A stretch of DNA of 64,000 nt from IDS-8 sp040902105 (GCA_040902105.1 JBBDXW010000071.1:178636-242635), one strand, 5' to 3'; positions 49,383-59,210 are shown, counted from the stretch's first letter. Notes: a model not told the origin generated them from the letters alone. Program-made: numbers and translations.

Positions 49383-51701
49383 ATGGAATCGCAAGGGCAA
49401 ACGCAAACAATGGTTTCGCGGCGCGCCGTGATCCGCACGATGATCGGTGCCGGCGGCGGCATGATCCTGGGCTTTCATATCCCCGGTGCACTTGCCGCCG
49501 TCGTCGCGCCGAAGCCGTGGACCACACCGACGGACGGCGTCGAGATCAATGCCTGGCTCGCGCTCGATGCCGATGGCACGGTGACCATCCGCGTGCCGCA
49601 CACCGAACAAGGCCAGGGCGCGCTGACGTCCGTCTCGATGATGATCGCGGAAGAGCTCGACGTGCCGTGGGACAGGATCCAGGCCGTCTTCGCCGACATG
49701 AACCGTCACGTCAACGACGGCGAGGAATACGTCGTTACGTCGACTCACGGCTCGCAGCTCGTCCGCCAGCAGCACCCGCACATCATGCAGGCCGGCGCTT
49801 CCGCGCGCGAGCGCCTGAAGGAGGCTGCGGCGCGAGCCTGGGGCGTCGACCGAAGTGGCGTGACGGCCCGGCAGGGCACATTGACCGCCGGTAACAGGAC
49901 CGCGTCCTATGCAGAGTTCGCAAGCGCGGCGGCAGCGATCACGCTCGAGCGGGAACCGGCAATCAAGACGCCGGATCAATGGTGGCTGCTCGGCAAGCCC
50001 GTTCCGCGGCTCGATGCAGCCGTCAAGGTGGACGGCCGTGCACACTACGCCATCGACACGCGTCTCGACGGCATGGTGTACGCGGCCGTCAAGTGCTGTC
50101 CCGTGCCATGGGGCCGGCTCGCCAACTACGATTTCGCTCGCGTGAAGGATCGCCGTGGAGTCATTGCCGCCATCGAGTTCAAGGCCGTCCCGGGCCGGAC
50201 TGAAAACTCCGACATGCAGAACGGCGTCGCCATCGTGGCCGATTCCTGGTACCGGGCAAAAACCGCGCTCGATCTCATGCCCGTCGAGTGGGATTTCGGG
50301 CCGGACGGCGATGTCGGCGCCGACACACAGGCCGCCAAAGCTGCGGAACTGCTGGACGTCACCGGCGACGTCAGCAACGAAACGGGCGAGGATACCCTCG
50401 GCCTCATCGCCGCATCCGGCCGGGTCGTCGGCAGCGAATATCACCGTCCGTATGAGACGCACGCGCGGATGGAGCCGATCAATGCCACCGTCAGCGTCAC
50501 GCTGGAGCGGGTCGACGTCTGGTCGCCGACGCAGAACCAGGCAACGCCGCTGATGCTCGTGGCCGAGCAGCTGAACCGCGACCCGAAGGACATCCACGTC
50601 CACACGGTTTTTCTGGGCGGCGCGTTCGGCGGCAACGGCGGCGGTGCGACCGCCGTGACGCGCCAGGCGGCGGAGATCTCGCGGAGGCTCGGGCGGCCGG
50701 TCAAGGTAATCTGGTCGCGCGAAGAGGACATCATGCAGGACAAGCAGCGGGCGCCGGTCTATACGCGGCTGGCGGCTGCGCTTCGCGACGACGGCCTGCC
50801 GGAGGCATTCTTCTCGCGATCGATCTGGTTCACCAGGGACGCCGTCGGGAGCCAGGGGCCGGCGACGGCCGACCGCGCGATCGGCACGATGCCTTATCGT
50901 GTGCCGAACCGCCGCCACGAACTGCACAACGCCGCGGCGCATATTCCGACGGCGACGCACCGCGCCCCGGGCACCAACCAGAACGGCTTCATCATCGAGC
51001 AGTTCGTCGACGAGCTGGCGCTTGCCGGCGACTGGGATCCCCTCGAGTGGCGCCTCGAGATGACGAAAGGTATGGAACCGTGGCAGCGCGTGCTCCGGAA
51101 GCTCAAGGAGGTCGCCGGTTTTACCACGGAGCTGCCGCGCGGCGAGGGTATGGGTATCGCCGTTCTCGAGGATCACGCTTCTTACTGCGGCGCTTGCGCG
51201 ACGGTATCCGTCAGCCGCCGCGGCGAGCTGCGCGTCGAAAAGGTCGTTCTCGTCATGAACAGCGGCTACATCATCAACCCGCGGGCGGCCGCCGAGCAGA
51301 TGGAGGGTTCGGTGATCTGGGAGCTGTCACACGCCTTGTACGGCGGGCTGGCACTCGAGCGGGGCCGCTTCGTCAATAACAACTTCGACAGCTACAACCT
51401 GATGCGCATGCCCCAGGCGCCGGAAGTCGAAGTGCACTTCGCGATGTCCGAAGACGGATGGTGGGGCGGCATCGGCGAGCCGGCCGGGCCGCCGACCCCG
51501 CCTGCGGTGGCGAACGCGATCTTCTTCGCCACCGGCAAGCGCGTTCGCTCGACACCGATCGGCCGGCACGACCTGAGCTGGTCCCAGGGAAGCTCGGCAC
51601 AAGTCATGATCGACGCGACTGTAGGAGCCCGCCATGCGGGCGACCCATCCGCTTCGCCAGTCGCCGCGCGGGTCGCCCGCAATGGCGGGCTCCTACAGTG
51701 A
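49383..51701 (+). CDS. iorB: Isoquinoline 1-oxidoreductase beta (molybdopterin) subunit, C-terminus extended by a repeat
   Basis: Predicted 772-residue molybdenum hydroxylase large subunit with a Tat signal (SRRAVIRTMIGAGGG), so a periplasmic complex. Family blocks include EQGQGALTSVSMMIAEELDV, FLGGAFGGNGGG and HRAPGTNQNGF. The last 39 codons, from about 51582, run through an inserted type 1 inverted-repeat element that also supplies the TGA stop. The natural C-terminus therefore probably lay just beyond PIGRHDLSW. It would hydroxylate an N-heteroaromatic or oxidise an aldehyde. Confidence 0.9.
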   Translation: MESQGQTQTMVSRRAVIRTMIGAGGGMILGFHIPGALAAVVAPKPWTTPTDGVEINAWLALDADGTVTIRVPHTEQGQGALTSVSMMIAEELDVPWDRIQAVFADMNRHVNDGEEYVVTSTHGSQLVRQQHPHIMQAGASARERLKEAAARAWGVDRSGVTARQGTLTAGNRTASYAEFASAAAAITLEREPAIKTPDQWWLLGKPVPRLDAAVKVDGRAHYAIDTRLDGMVYAAVKCCPVPWGRLANYDFARVKDRRGVIAAIEFKAVPGRTENSDMQNGVAIVADSWYRAKTALDLMPVEWDFGPDGDVGADTQAAKAAELLDVTGDVSNETGEDTLGLIAASGRVVGSEYHRPYETHARMEPINATVSVTLERVDVWSPTQNQATPLMLVAEQLNRDPKDIHVHTVFLGGAFGGNGGGATAVTRQAAEISRRLGRPVKVIWSREEDIMQDKQRAPVYTRLAAALRDDGLPEAFFSRSIWFTRDAVGSQGPATADRAIGTMPYRVPNRRHELHNAAAHIPTATHRAPGTNQNGFIIEQFVDELALAGDWDPLEWRLEMTKGMEPWQRVLRKLKEVAGFTTELPRGEGMGIAVLEDHASYCGACATVSVSRRGELRVEKVVLVMNSGYIINPRAAAEQMEGSVIWELSHALYGGLALERGRFVNNNFDSYNLMRMPQAPEVEVHFAMSEDGWWGGIGEPAGPPTPPAVANAIFFATGKRVRSTPIGRHDLSWSQGSSAQVMIDATVGARHAGDPSASPVAARVARNGGLLQ

Positions 51702-51721
51702 CTTGTGCAGAGTTTCCCTGG
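51584..51721. mobile_element. Inverted-repeat element (MITE-like), type 1, inside the iorB 3' end
   Basis: Terminal 23-bp inverted repeats (51584-51606 and 51699-51721) match at 21 positions and correspond to those at 30642-30782. An 80-bp REP palindrome (51619-51698) lies at the centre. The coding frame of iorB enters the left end and stops at TGA in the right end. Confidence 0.75.
51619..51698. repeat. REP-type palindrome
   Basis: CTGTAGGAGCCCGCC and GGCGGGCTCCTACAG bound an 80-bp unit nearly identical to that at 30678-30757, nested in the type 1 element. Confidence 0.7.
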
Positions 51722-51774
51722 TGATCCGACTCGTCTTCAGGTGCACCGGTCGCGATCGCACGCCTGTGACCAAT

Positions 51775-52377
51775 ATGTACGCGAGTAAAGCCGGCGCGTT
51801 GCTGTTGCTGCTGGCCGTTGGGGGTGTGCACGCCGACAACGAGGACGAGATTGCCCGCTGCGCCAGGATATCGTCGACCGGTGATCGCATCATTTGCCTG
51901 GAAGATGCGCTGCGTCGCCCGGATGACCGGGAAAACAATGCTATTGCAGAGCTCGCGACCGAAGACACTGCCGCAGCATGGGAACCCGCCGGCAAGGTTC
52001 CCGCAGCCGTGCAAGAGGCGGACGAGATGGCCGGCGAGGGCGCGGCGCACGGCGCTACCGCGGGAACCACGCGAAGTGCAGCCGTTTCTTCGGGAACAGA
52101 CGCGGAGGCAGTTCAGCGATTCGGGCTCGAAGACATGGGGAGAGATGCCGAACTGGCAGGCTCGATAGAGGTGGTCGTCGTTGAGGTAGGAAAAAACGTC
52201 TATAAAAAGCTGGTCTATACCACGGAAGACGGCCAGGTCTGGCAGCAGAGCGACCAGCGATCGCCGCGGTACCGGGACCTGCCGTTTCGCGCCGAAATTC
52301 GCAGAGCGGCCGCCGGAAGCTTTTTTCTCCAACCGGTGTACGGCGGCATTGCCGTCAGAGTGCAACGCAAGCAGTAA
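51775..52377 (+). CDS. Exported protein of unknown function
   Basis: Predicted 200-residue secreted protein with a signal peptide (AGALLLLLAVGGVHA). A short N-terminal Cys pair (CARISSTGDRIICLEDAL) is followed by an Ala/Glu/Thr-rich linker and a compact beta-rich C-terminal domain (IEVVVVEVGKNVYKKLVYTTEDGQVWQQSDQR, then RRAAAGSFFLQPVYGG). I cannot name the family. ATG 51775 was chosen before the signal sequence; the longer frame runs back into the repeat element. It may form a transcription unit of its own, converging on the TonB receptor gene. Confidence 0.65.
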   Translation: MYASKAGALLLLLAVGGVHADNEDEIARCARISSTGDRIICLEDALRRPDDRENNAIAELATEDTAAAWEPAGKVPAAVQEADEMAGEGAAHGATAGTTRSAAVSSGTDAEAVQRFGLEDMGRDAELAGSIEVVVVEVGKNVYKKLVYTTEDGQVWQQSDQRSPRYRDLPFRAEIRRAAAGSFFLQPVYGGIAVRVQRKQ

Positions 52378-52409
52378 ATCCGGCAGGGCATCGCAACAGA
52401 AATTGCTGC

Positions 52410-52444
52410 AAAAAAAACCGGGCCAGAGCGATACTCCGGCCCGG
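52410..52444 (-). terminator. Intrinsic terminator of the TonB receptor gene
   Basis: On the minus strand CCGGGCC, a 13-base loop and GGCCCGG are followed by a run of seven T, about 40 nt after the receptor stop. This is a standard intrinsic terminator and the clearest in the window. Confidence 0.85.
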
Positions 52445-52484
52445 CTGACTTGAATGACCTTGCGGTCAAGTTACGGTTTGAGGC

Positions 52485-55400
52485 TCAGAATGCCTTGCTG
52501 AAGTTGACGAAGAACTGCCGGCCGTACTGCTCGTAGCCGGACGAGGTTATGCGATTCACACGATTTGAACCCGCGCCCAAGGCTATCAGGGGCGGTTGCT
52601 CGTCGGCGATATTCTTGATGCCGCCGGTCAAGGACCAGGTGTCGCGCAAATAGCTTGCGGCCAGGTCGTTGTACCAGCGACTTTCAGCGTCGCAGACATT
52701 GGCTGTCGGTTCGGTCGTCACCAGATCCTGGTTTACGGTGAAGTTATCGCAATCGGCGTTCTGCGGCGACCTGGCCACGGAGTCGGCCGTGGTTTCATCG
52801 ATGAACCGGGCCACCCAGCTGAAACTCCAGCTGTCGGACAAGTTGACTATGACGTTCGAGTTGTACCGGGTTTCCGGATATCCGTAAGTACCTTTGAGCT
52901 CTTCGATTGTGTCGCCCGCGAAAATCTGAACCTGTCGTTCCGTGACGAAAGTTACCTGATTCAGCCACACGACTTCCGCCCAGTCGAGTGCGGCCGAGAG
53001 CCGGGTGTTGAGGTCCCAACCGGCCGAGGTTTCCTCGCCGACGTTGACAAACGAGGCATCGACATTGCTGACCAGGTTGAACGACAGATTGTTCCCCACG
53101 CGCGGCCCGAGACGCGAGCAAAAGGGACTGTCCAGACCCGGGGAATCGTTGTAACAACGAAACATGATTGTTTCCGGATCCAGCGATCGGATCGTATCCT
53201 CGATCGAGATATCGTAGTAGCTGACCGCAATATCGAGCCCGAATGTATCGTTGATCGTCGGCGAAAACTGCACCGTCGCGGTAACCGTTTCCGAGGTTTC
53301 CGGTTTGAGATCGAGCGCGTTACCTCCGATCCGGACCGGGATCGTGGTGGTCGCGATCAGGCCGAGTTGGGTCGGATCGGCTCCCGACTGCACGCAATTG
53401 TCCAATACGATCTGCGGACGAGTATCCAGCGCCGGGTTGTAAACCTGGCCGACTCCTGCCTCGGCGGGCACGACGCAGGGATCGGCCCCGCCCGACGTGC
53501 CGGCAAACTGGTCCGCAAGGAACTGCTCGCGCAGGTTCGGCGCACGGAACGAAGTGCCGTATGAACCGCTGAAGCCCAACCAGTCATTCGGACGCCACGT
53601 TGCACGGAATCGTCCTGTTGTCTCTTCGCCGAAGTTGGATTCCTCGGTATAGCGCAGTGCTGCCTCGACCTCGAGAAGTTGCGCAAATGACTTGTCCACG
53701 AAGATCGGAAGACTCGTCTCGGCGTAGGCTTCCTTAAGGTGCCGCTTGCCCACCGAATCGCCTTCCTGCTGGGGGTTTTCCGCAGTAACCAGTCCATTGG
53801 AGCCCAGGAACTCGACCGAGGAGTCGATCTCGTCGGCTCGATACTCCAGGCCGAACGCCATTCGAACGGGGCCGCCGGTCGGAATGTCGCCGATCTCGCC
53901 CGTGACGTAGGCAGCTCCGATTGTCTGATTAACGGCGGTGCGATTGGTTCGATTGGCAATAAGGTATTGTTCTTCTTCCTGCGTTGCGAACGAACCACCG
54001 ACCTCACTTCCGTCAGACGTAAACAGGGACGGAGCAAACCAGTTGATGGGAACGCAGGCCTGCGGTACCCCGACGAAACCGAGATCATTGCCTATAACAC
54101 CACCCGGCCGGTCGATGCCGCAGATCGGGTTGCCATCGACATCCAGTCGCAAGGTATCAACCGCCATGATCAGATTGTTCTCGTTCATAACCCGCTGGTC
54201 TACGTAGCCGATACCCCTGTCATAAGAGGCATACGCGTCCCAGGACCAATTGCGATCAGCCAGCCATCCGCCCGTGAAATCACCGCGCAGACCGCTGACG
54301 ATCCGGAAATGCTGCAGCTCGACGTCACGAATCTGTGGCAAGCTGTCGCCGAGTGTGACAAGCACCGCAGTGGCATTCGGGAACGGGCTCATCGGATTGT
54401 CCACGAGAATCGGCGCGCCCGTCGCGTCAACGACAATATTGCCGTTAGCGTCTTCCTGTGGAATTGTCGCCGGAATCGACGGAAAAATCTGTTCGGTCGC
54501 CGCCCTGTTATCCGTCTGCCGGTTGAGATACATGGCCTCGACATAGACTTCTTCCTCGCCGAACCACTGCGGTTGCCAGGCACTGTTCATCACCAGCGAA
54601 AACCGCTCCATGCCTTGCACCAGGTCCGCAGCCAGTCTTTCCGCATTGTCGTTCCATCGCGAATCACAGGTGTAACGATTGACGAAACCCGGGCCTGCGC
54701 CACCGGTCAACGGATCCTCGCAAGGTGGAAGATTCAGCGTGCTACTGAAGTCCGGTACACCGGTATCGGACGTACCGGGCGTGTAATACGCAAAAATATC
54801 GCCATTCGGCGCGATGAGCGGACCTTCCCCGAACAGGCCGCCGGTGTCGATGACCGCGTTATCGAAAAAGGTGTCGTAGCACGCGCTGAATATCTCGCCG
54901 CTCTGCGTCTGCCGGATCAGCCTCATGCAGTCGGCTCGGGACCCGGCAGTCACGCGCTCCCGATTCATGTACTCACCTCCAAGGAGGAATCGGGTCTGAT
55001 CGCCCTGGCCACCCATGAGGAACGAGAACTGGCCTACCTCGCCGCCGTCCTCCTGCGGTACGCTGCCGTAGGCATTGAGCTCGAACCCTTCGAAATCGTT
55101 ACGCATGATGACATTGACGACACCCGCAACCGCATCGGCGCCATAAACGGACGAAGCGCCTTCGGTGATCACTTCAATGCGTTCGACCATGGTTAGCGGG
55201 ATCAGATTGATGTCCGGCTGCGCCGGCGCGCCACGAACACCCGACGAGCCCAGGCGCCTGCCGTTCAGCAACACGAGCGTGCGCTCCGGATCGAGGCCCC
55301 GTAGCGCAACATTGGCCGAACCGACACCGCCGAGAGGCGGTGATTCACTGGCATTCGAATTGCCGGAATTCGTGTTCAGTTCGCCGTTGATCTGCTGGCC

Positions 55401-55661
55401 GTAGGTAATCGGCGCCTGCTGCAGAAGGTCGGACACGGTGGTGATGCCGGCTTTTCGTGCCAGATCCACATCGAAGGTTTGCAGTGGCGCTGCGCTCGAA
55501 TACTCGTCGCGACGAATACGTGAACCCGTGACGACGACCTCCTCGAGCTCATCTTCGATGGTATCCTGATTTTGTGCGAAGGCCGGCGTCACGGATATGG
55601 AGCCCGCCAATATCAATGGCCACGAAATCAGTACGCATTTCATACGCTCGTTGATTTCCAT
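52485..55661 (-). CDS. Large TonB-dependent outer-membrane receptor
   Basis: Predicted 1058-residue receptor with a signal peptide (WPLILAGSISVTPAFAQ), the TonB box-like ELEEVVVTGSRIRRDEY, a plug with an RGLDPERTLVLLNGRRLGSSGVRG segment, and a barrel ending in SGYEQYGRQFFVNFSKAF. The length and the VVVTGSRI motif match the oar/CirA-like group of receptors for carbohydrates or peptides. AGGAGG six bases before ATG 55661 sets the start. No operon partner is present; an intrinsic terminator follows. Confidence 0.92.
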   Translation of the reverse strand: MEINERMKCVLISWPLILAGSISVTPAFAQNQDTIEDELEEVVVTGSRIRRDEYSSAAPLQTFDVDLARKAGITTVSDLLQQAPITYGQQINGELNTNSGNSNASESPPLGGVGSANVALRGLDPERTLVLLNGRRLGSSGVRGAPAQPDINLIPLTMVERIEVITEGASSVYGADAVAGVVNVIMRNDFEGFELNAYGSVPQEDGGEVGQFSFLMGGQGDQTRFLLGGEYMNRERVTAGSRADCMRLIRQTQSGEIFSACYDTFFDNAVIDTGGLFGEGPLIAPNGDIFAYYTPGTSDTGVPDFSSTLNLPPCEDPLTGGAGPGFVNRYTCDSRWNDNAERLAADLVQGMERFSLVMNSAWQPQWFGEEEVYVEAMYLNRQTDNRAATEQIFPSIPATIPQEDANGNIVVDATGAPILVDNPMSPFPNATAVLVTLGDSLPQIRDVELQHFRIVSGLRGDFTGGWLADRNWSWDAYASYDRGIGYVDQRVMNENNLIMAVDTLRLDVDGNPICGIDRPGGVIGNDLGFVGVPQACVPINWFAPSLFTSDGSEVGGSFATQEEEQYLIANRTNRTAVNQTIGAAYVTGEIGDIPTGGPVRMAFGLEYRADEIDSSVEFLGSNGLVTAENPQQEGDSVGKRHLKEAYAETSLPIFVDKSFAQLLEVEAALRYTEESNFGEETTGRFRATWRPNDWLGFSGSYGTSFRAPNLREQFLADQFAGTSGGADPCVVPAEAGVGQVYNPALDTRPQIVLDNCVQSGADPTQLGLIATTTIPVRIGGNALDLKPETSETVTATVQFSPTINDTFGLDIAVSYYDISIEDTIRSLDPETIMFRCYNDSPGLDSPFCSRLGPRVGNNLSFNLVSNVDASFVNVGEETSAGWDLNTRLSAALDWAEVVWLNQVTFVTERQVQIFAGDTIEELKGTYGYPETRYNSNVIVNLSDSWSFSWVARFIDETTADSVARSPQNADCDNFTVNQDLVTTEPTANVCDAESRWYNDLAASYLRDTWSLTGGIKNIADEQPPLIALGAGSNRVNRITSSGYEQYGRQFFVNFSKAF

Positions 55662-56154
55662 TTTCCCCCTCCTGACTCAGAGTCATGCCGACCCATCCCC
55701 CAAGCGGCAGGTTCTTCGGGTAAACGGGTCAGTGTGCAGTATTGGTTGCCAGCGTCATTTGTTGATGTGACGGATTGGAGTTCCTGCGCCGCAATCGACC
55801 TGGCAAGCGTTGGAGCCACGGTTCTGGACGATTTGCATATACGCTCGTGCCCGCCTTTTCAAACAATTGTAGTTTTTCGGGCATACTCCGATCTTCACGC
55901 TTTCAGATTTGAAATCAAAATAATATAAAGCAATATGTTACAAAGTAACTTATGTGTTGCGATTCCCCAACGCCTGGATTGGGCGGCAGCCGGGGCGAAA
56001 AACCGCGCAAGGGCGGAAGGGCAACGGCGGCACCAGCAAAGCCGCAGAGCGTTTCTGGCCCACGCGAGAAGGCGCAGGTCGTGAGCGTGCACCGTGCGAG
56101 TGACACCGATCGGCGGGTCGTAGCGAGCGGCCAGACTCCTCCGCAAGCAAAGCA
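55662..56154. other. Intergenic region upstream of the TonB receptor
   Basis: About 490 bases with no convincing gene on either strand. An AT-rich stretch (55855-55950) contains the dyad GTTAC-AAA-GTAAC (55937-55949), a possible operator. The rest is GC-rich with short frames of no recognisable kind. Confidence 0.5.
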
Positions 56155-58380
56155 TCAGTCAAAAATGTCGAAGATGCGGCTGTATTTGACGATCAGTTCA
56201 CGGCCGGCAGGCAGGGCACCGAAGTTGCGATCGTCGACTTCGTTGTAAACGAGGTAGAAGCCGGCGTTCGCAGACTGCAGCCAGGAGAAACGCAGGTTCG
56301 TCGCCAGCAGCTCGCTTCGATCATTGTATTGAAAGAGCGCTTGCACAAGGACTTTCGGCGTGAACGAGTACGATAGACGCAAACGCGTCAGTGTCAACGT
56401 GAAGTCGCCATCCGGCACCCCCAGATCTACGTCGTTGTGATCGATCGACAACTCGGAACTGAAGGTCTCGCCGATCCGCCAGCGAAGCATGGGCGTCAAT
56501 CGAACGCGGTCGCCACCGAAGAAGCCGCCTATCGTGGTTGTCATGTCGAGGCTGAGCGGCGCACCCTGATTCGTGATCAGCACGACCTGCACTTCCGAAT
56601 GGTCGTACTCGCCCGCGGGGACCGTAACCCCGTCGACGATGTCGAAGGGCTGCAGGACTCCCTCGTGGGTGAAGTTCACGCCGGTGTGAATTTCGAGACC
56701 GCTGCGCCATTCGAAGTGGTTGTCGACGTGCAGGAAGCCCGATTCGTGATAGCCGTCGAAGTTCCAGAACCCCGTGTAGGACACGTGCGGGCGCATCTCG
56801 TACAGGCCCCACAGGTCGTCCGGGCGAATGCGCCGCATCGCGAACGCCTCTCCGCGGCGATAATCGCTGCGAGCGAGAAACCCGACTTCGGGATTGAAGT
56901 CGCCGCCGACTTCCGTGTAGTTCAGCGTGGTCGACCAGGTTTCGGAGCTGTAGTTCGACGTGAGGGCGAACGCGCTGTCCTTCCCGTCGAGTCCCGGCGT
57001 TTCCGTTTGCGCGATCCAGGTCTCGAGGGAGAGATTATCGCCGATACCCCAGCGACCATCGATCGCGTAGGTGCGATTCTCGTCGTTGTCCTCGTCGACC
57101 AAAAAGCTGCCATCGCCGTCACGATTGACGAGCAGTGCGCCTATGGAGGAGCGGTTCGGCAGTTCCTGGCTCAAACGAGCAACCGTATAGGCGTTACCCG
57201 GCGCGACTCCCGCCGCTGCCTCCGACTGCATGTGCAGGAGACCTACATTCGTACCATTGCCGACACGCCCGGACAGCCGCAGCCCTCCTTCGATGGGAAT
57301 CTGCGAGCCGTCTTCGGCAATGCCGATGCGCCGACTGAAGAACAGTTCGATTTCCTCCGCGTTGCCGACCGCGAACTGTCCCGCGTTCTCGAGAAAGAAG
57401 GGACGTTTCTCCGGCAGGAACAGGCTGAAGCGATCCAGATTGACCTGCTGCTCGTCGACTTCGACCTGGGCGAAATCCGTATTGTAGGTTGCGTCGAGCG
57501 TCAGGCCTGGAGTGAGGGAATACTTGATGTCGAAGCCGAACTCCTCGTCACGCTCTGTGCCGGGAGGCAGTTCTCCGCCCCGTGACGCCTTCGCGAGAAC
57601 ATAGGGCGTCACCTTGAGATTTTTCTGCGATGGGACGCGCAGACCCTCGATCAGGCCTGCCTCCGAGATGCGGTACAGATTGTACTGACGCGGCAGCGGC
57701 GACCAGAACGCCACCTCGTTGTTGCGCCTTATGTTGCGCTGAAAGTTGATGGCCCACGCCTGCACGTCGCCGGGCCCGTAACGCAACGAGCGGAACGGTA
57801 TTTCGAACTCGGCACTCCACCCGATCCCGGAAACCTTCGCCCTGACGATCCAGGAGGTGTCCCAGTCGAGATTAAAGCCGCCGCTGCCCGAACTGAACTC
57901 GCCGGCGCCTTCCTTGGTGACCTGGCCGTCGTACTCGATGCCGGCCGGGTTGGTGCCGAAGACGAAGCCGTTCTGGCGGTCGCGAAAACTGTCGATGATC
58001 ACCTGAAAGCTGTCGGTGTCGTCAAGCGATGAGTCGCGTCGGCTGTCGGCAACAATGATGCCGGCAGGATTGTCGTCGAAGGCGACGACACCAATGTACA
58101 GCGCGTCGGCCGTGTAGCCCACGTACACCTCCGTACGCTGCGTGGCGGGATCTCCTGCAAACGGACGGATTTGCCGAAAGCCGGTCGCTGCCTCGACGTC
58201 CTTCCACGCCGGATCATCGAGCACGTCACCATTGATGAGCGGCGGCGCGTCCAGCGCAAAGGCCCGCATGACGGGGCGCGCGAAATCCGCTTGCGGCACT
58301 TGTGCGATGCAGGGACTGACGGCAGCCAGCGAAAGGACACCTGTCGAAGCAAGCGCCCGCAATGAGATACGTCTTGACAT
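56155..58380 (-). CDS. DUF5916 outer-membrane-type protein with CBM9-like domain
   Basis: Predicted 741-residue protein with a signal peptide (LASTGVLSLAAVSPCIAQ). Residues about 35-220 resemble a carbohydrate-binding family 9-like module (INGDVLDDPAWKDVEAATGF; VYVGYTADALYIGVVAFDD). The remaining part matches DUF5916, a beta-barrel-like domain with alternating aromatic residues, ending in a Phe-rich strand (IVKYSRIFDIFD). The function is unknown; a glycan or surface-binding role is suggested by the N-terminal module only. ATG 58380 is chosen before the signal peptide. Confidence 0.85.
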   Translation of the reverse strand: MSRRISLRALASTGVLSLAAVSPCIAQVPQADFARPVMRAFALDAPPLINGDVLDDPAWKDVEAATGFRQIRPFAGDPATQRTEVYVGYTADALYIGVVAFDDNPAGIIVADSRRDSSLDDTDSFQVIIDSFRDRQNGFVFGTNPAGIEYDGQVTKEGAGEFSSGSGGFNLDWDTSWIVRAKVSGIGWSAEFEIPFRSLRYGPGDVQAWAINFQRNIRRNNEVAFWSPLPRQYNLYRISEAGLIEGLRVPSQKNLKVTPYVLAKASRGGELPPGTERDEEFGFDIKYSLTPGLTLDATYNTDFAQVEVDEQQVNLDRFSLFLPEKRPFFLENAGQFAVGNAEEIELFFSRRIGIAEDGSQIPIEGGLRLSGRVGNGTNVGLLHMQSEAAAGVAPGNAYTVARLSQELPNRSSIGALLVNRDGDGSFLVDEDNDENRTYAIDGRWGIGDNLSLETWIAQTETPGLDGKDSAFALTSNYSSETWSTTLNYTEVGGDFNPEVGFLARSDYRRGEAFAMRRIRPDDLWGLYEMRPHVSYTGFWNFDGYHESGFLHVDNHFEWRSGLEIHTGVNFTHEGVLQPFDIVDGVTVPAGEYDHSEVQVVLITNQGAPLSLDMTTTIGGFFGGDRVRLTPMLRWRIGETFSSELSIDHNDVDLGVPDGDFTLTLTRLRLSYSFTPKVLVQALFQYNDRSELLATNLRFSWLQSANAGFYLVYNEVDDRNFGALPAGRELIVKYSRIFDIFD

Positions 58381-58563
58381 AGCCCCCAGCCACAATGGTT
58401 CTGCAGTTATTCGACCCGCCGGCACGCCGCAAGGGCAACAATTTCGCTGCGATACGGGACCGGCGCGGGCAGCAAGTGTAATGGCATTGGACGGCGCCTT
58501 GCGAGCGGACCGAAACGAGCGGAAGATGTCACTGGACGTGACATGCTGAACTGGAGAAAGACC

Positions 58564-58818
58564 ATGATTGGAAAACTTGTTGCGACGTTGCTTGTCGCCT
58601 GTATTGCGAGCACCGCATTCGCGGGTTCGTGTCCGCTCCTGATGAAAGACATTGACGCGGCACTCGGGGATCCGACCGTTGCGGAACAACTCAGCGAAGA
58701 GCAGATGACGGAAGTCAAACAATTGCGCAAGGAGGGCGAGGAAGCTCACCGGGCAGGCGACCACCCCAAGTCGATGGAAGCGCTGGCTCGCGCAAAAGCG
58801 GTTCTCGGGATTTCCTGA
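58564..58818 (+). CDS. Small exported helical protein
   Basis: Predicted 84-residue protein with a signal peptide (KLVATLLVACIASTAFAG) and a charged helical mature part (MKDIDAALGDPTVAEQLSEEQMTEVKQLRKEGEEAHRAG). A single Cys follows the signal (GSCPLL), though not in a clear lipobox. GGAG seven bases before ATG 58564 supports this start over one seven codons upstream. Similar small exported proteins are common in proteobacteria and have no known function. Confidence 0.7.
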   Translation: MIGKLVATLLVACIASTAFAGSCPLLMKDIDAALGDPTVAEQLSEEQMTEVKQLRKEGEEAHRAGDHPKSMEALARAKAVLGIS

Positions 58819-58924
58819 AGCCGTGACGAAAGCAATCCGCCAGGGTCACAAGCTTCGTGACAAAGGGTTCAGATCACTTGCGGGCATTGCTTGATGCGTT
58901 ATTTGCGGTCGTAGAACAGTTTTA

Positions 58925-59191
58925 ATGGCTGGCGGCTTCGCAAAAGACGGCTCTGTCCAGGACCAGATCGACGCGACCATCGAGGACGCGGTCAATCGTG
59001 TCCGCGCCCGCTTGCCGCGCGGTGAAAGCCTGGCGAATTGCGAAGAATGCGGCGGCGAAATCCCGCCTGCCCGCCGTGAGGCCATTGCCGGTGTGCGCCT
59101 GTGCGTCCGGTGCCAGGCTGAGCATGACAAGGAATCGACCGCTTTCAGCGGCTATAACCGGCGCGGGAGCAAGGACAGCCAGTTACGGTAG
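58925..59191 (+). CDS. DksA/TraR-type zinc-finger protein
   Basis: Predicted 88-residue protein with an N-terminal helix and a C-terminal four-Cys zinc finger (C39, C42, C60, C63; CEECGGEIPPARREAI, later LCVRCQ). It lacks the long coiled coil of DksA and matches the short TraR/YbiI-like group, which may bind the RNA polymerase secondary channel. Targets are unknown. Confidence 0.85.
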   Translation: MAGGFAKDGSVQDQIDATIEDAVNRVRARLPRGESLANCEECGGEIPPARREAIAGVRLCVRCQAEHDKESTAFSGYNRRGSKDSQLR

Positions 59192-59210
59192 TAAAGACGG
59201 GCCGCAACTC

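Noticed and set aside
49314..51176. Long minus-strand frame opposite iorB (620 codons)
   Set aside because: Antisense shadow of a clear molybdenum hydroxylase gene, with Arg/Asp-rich composition and no motif.
53739..55196. Plus-strand frame opposite the 1058-residue receptor
   Set aside because: Antisense to a gene with a strong ribosome-binding site, signal peptide and terminator.
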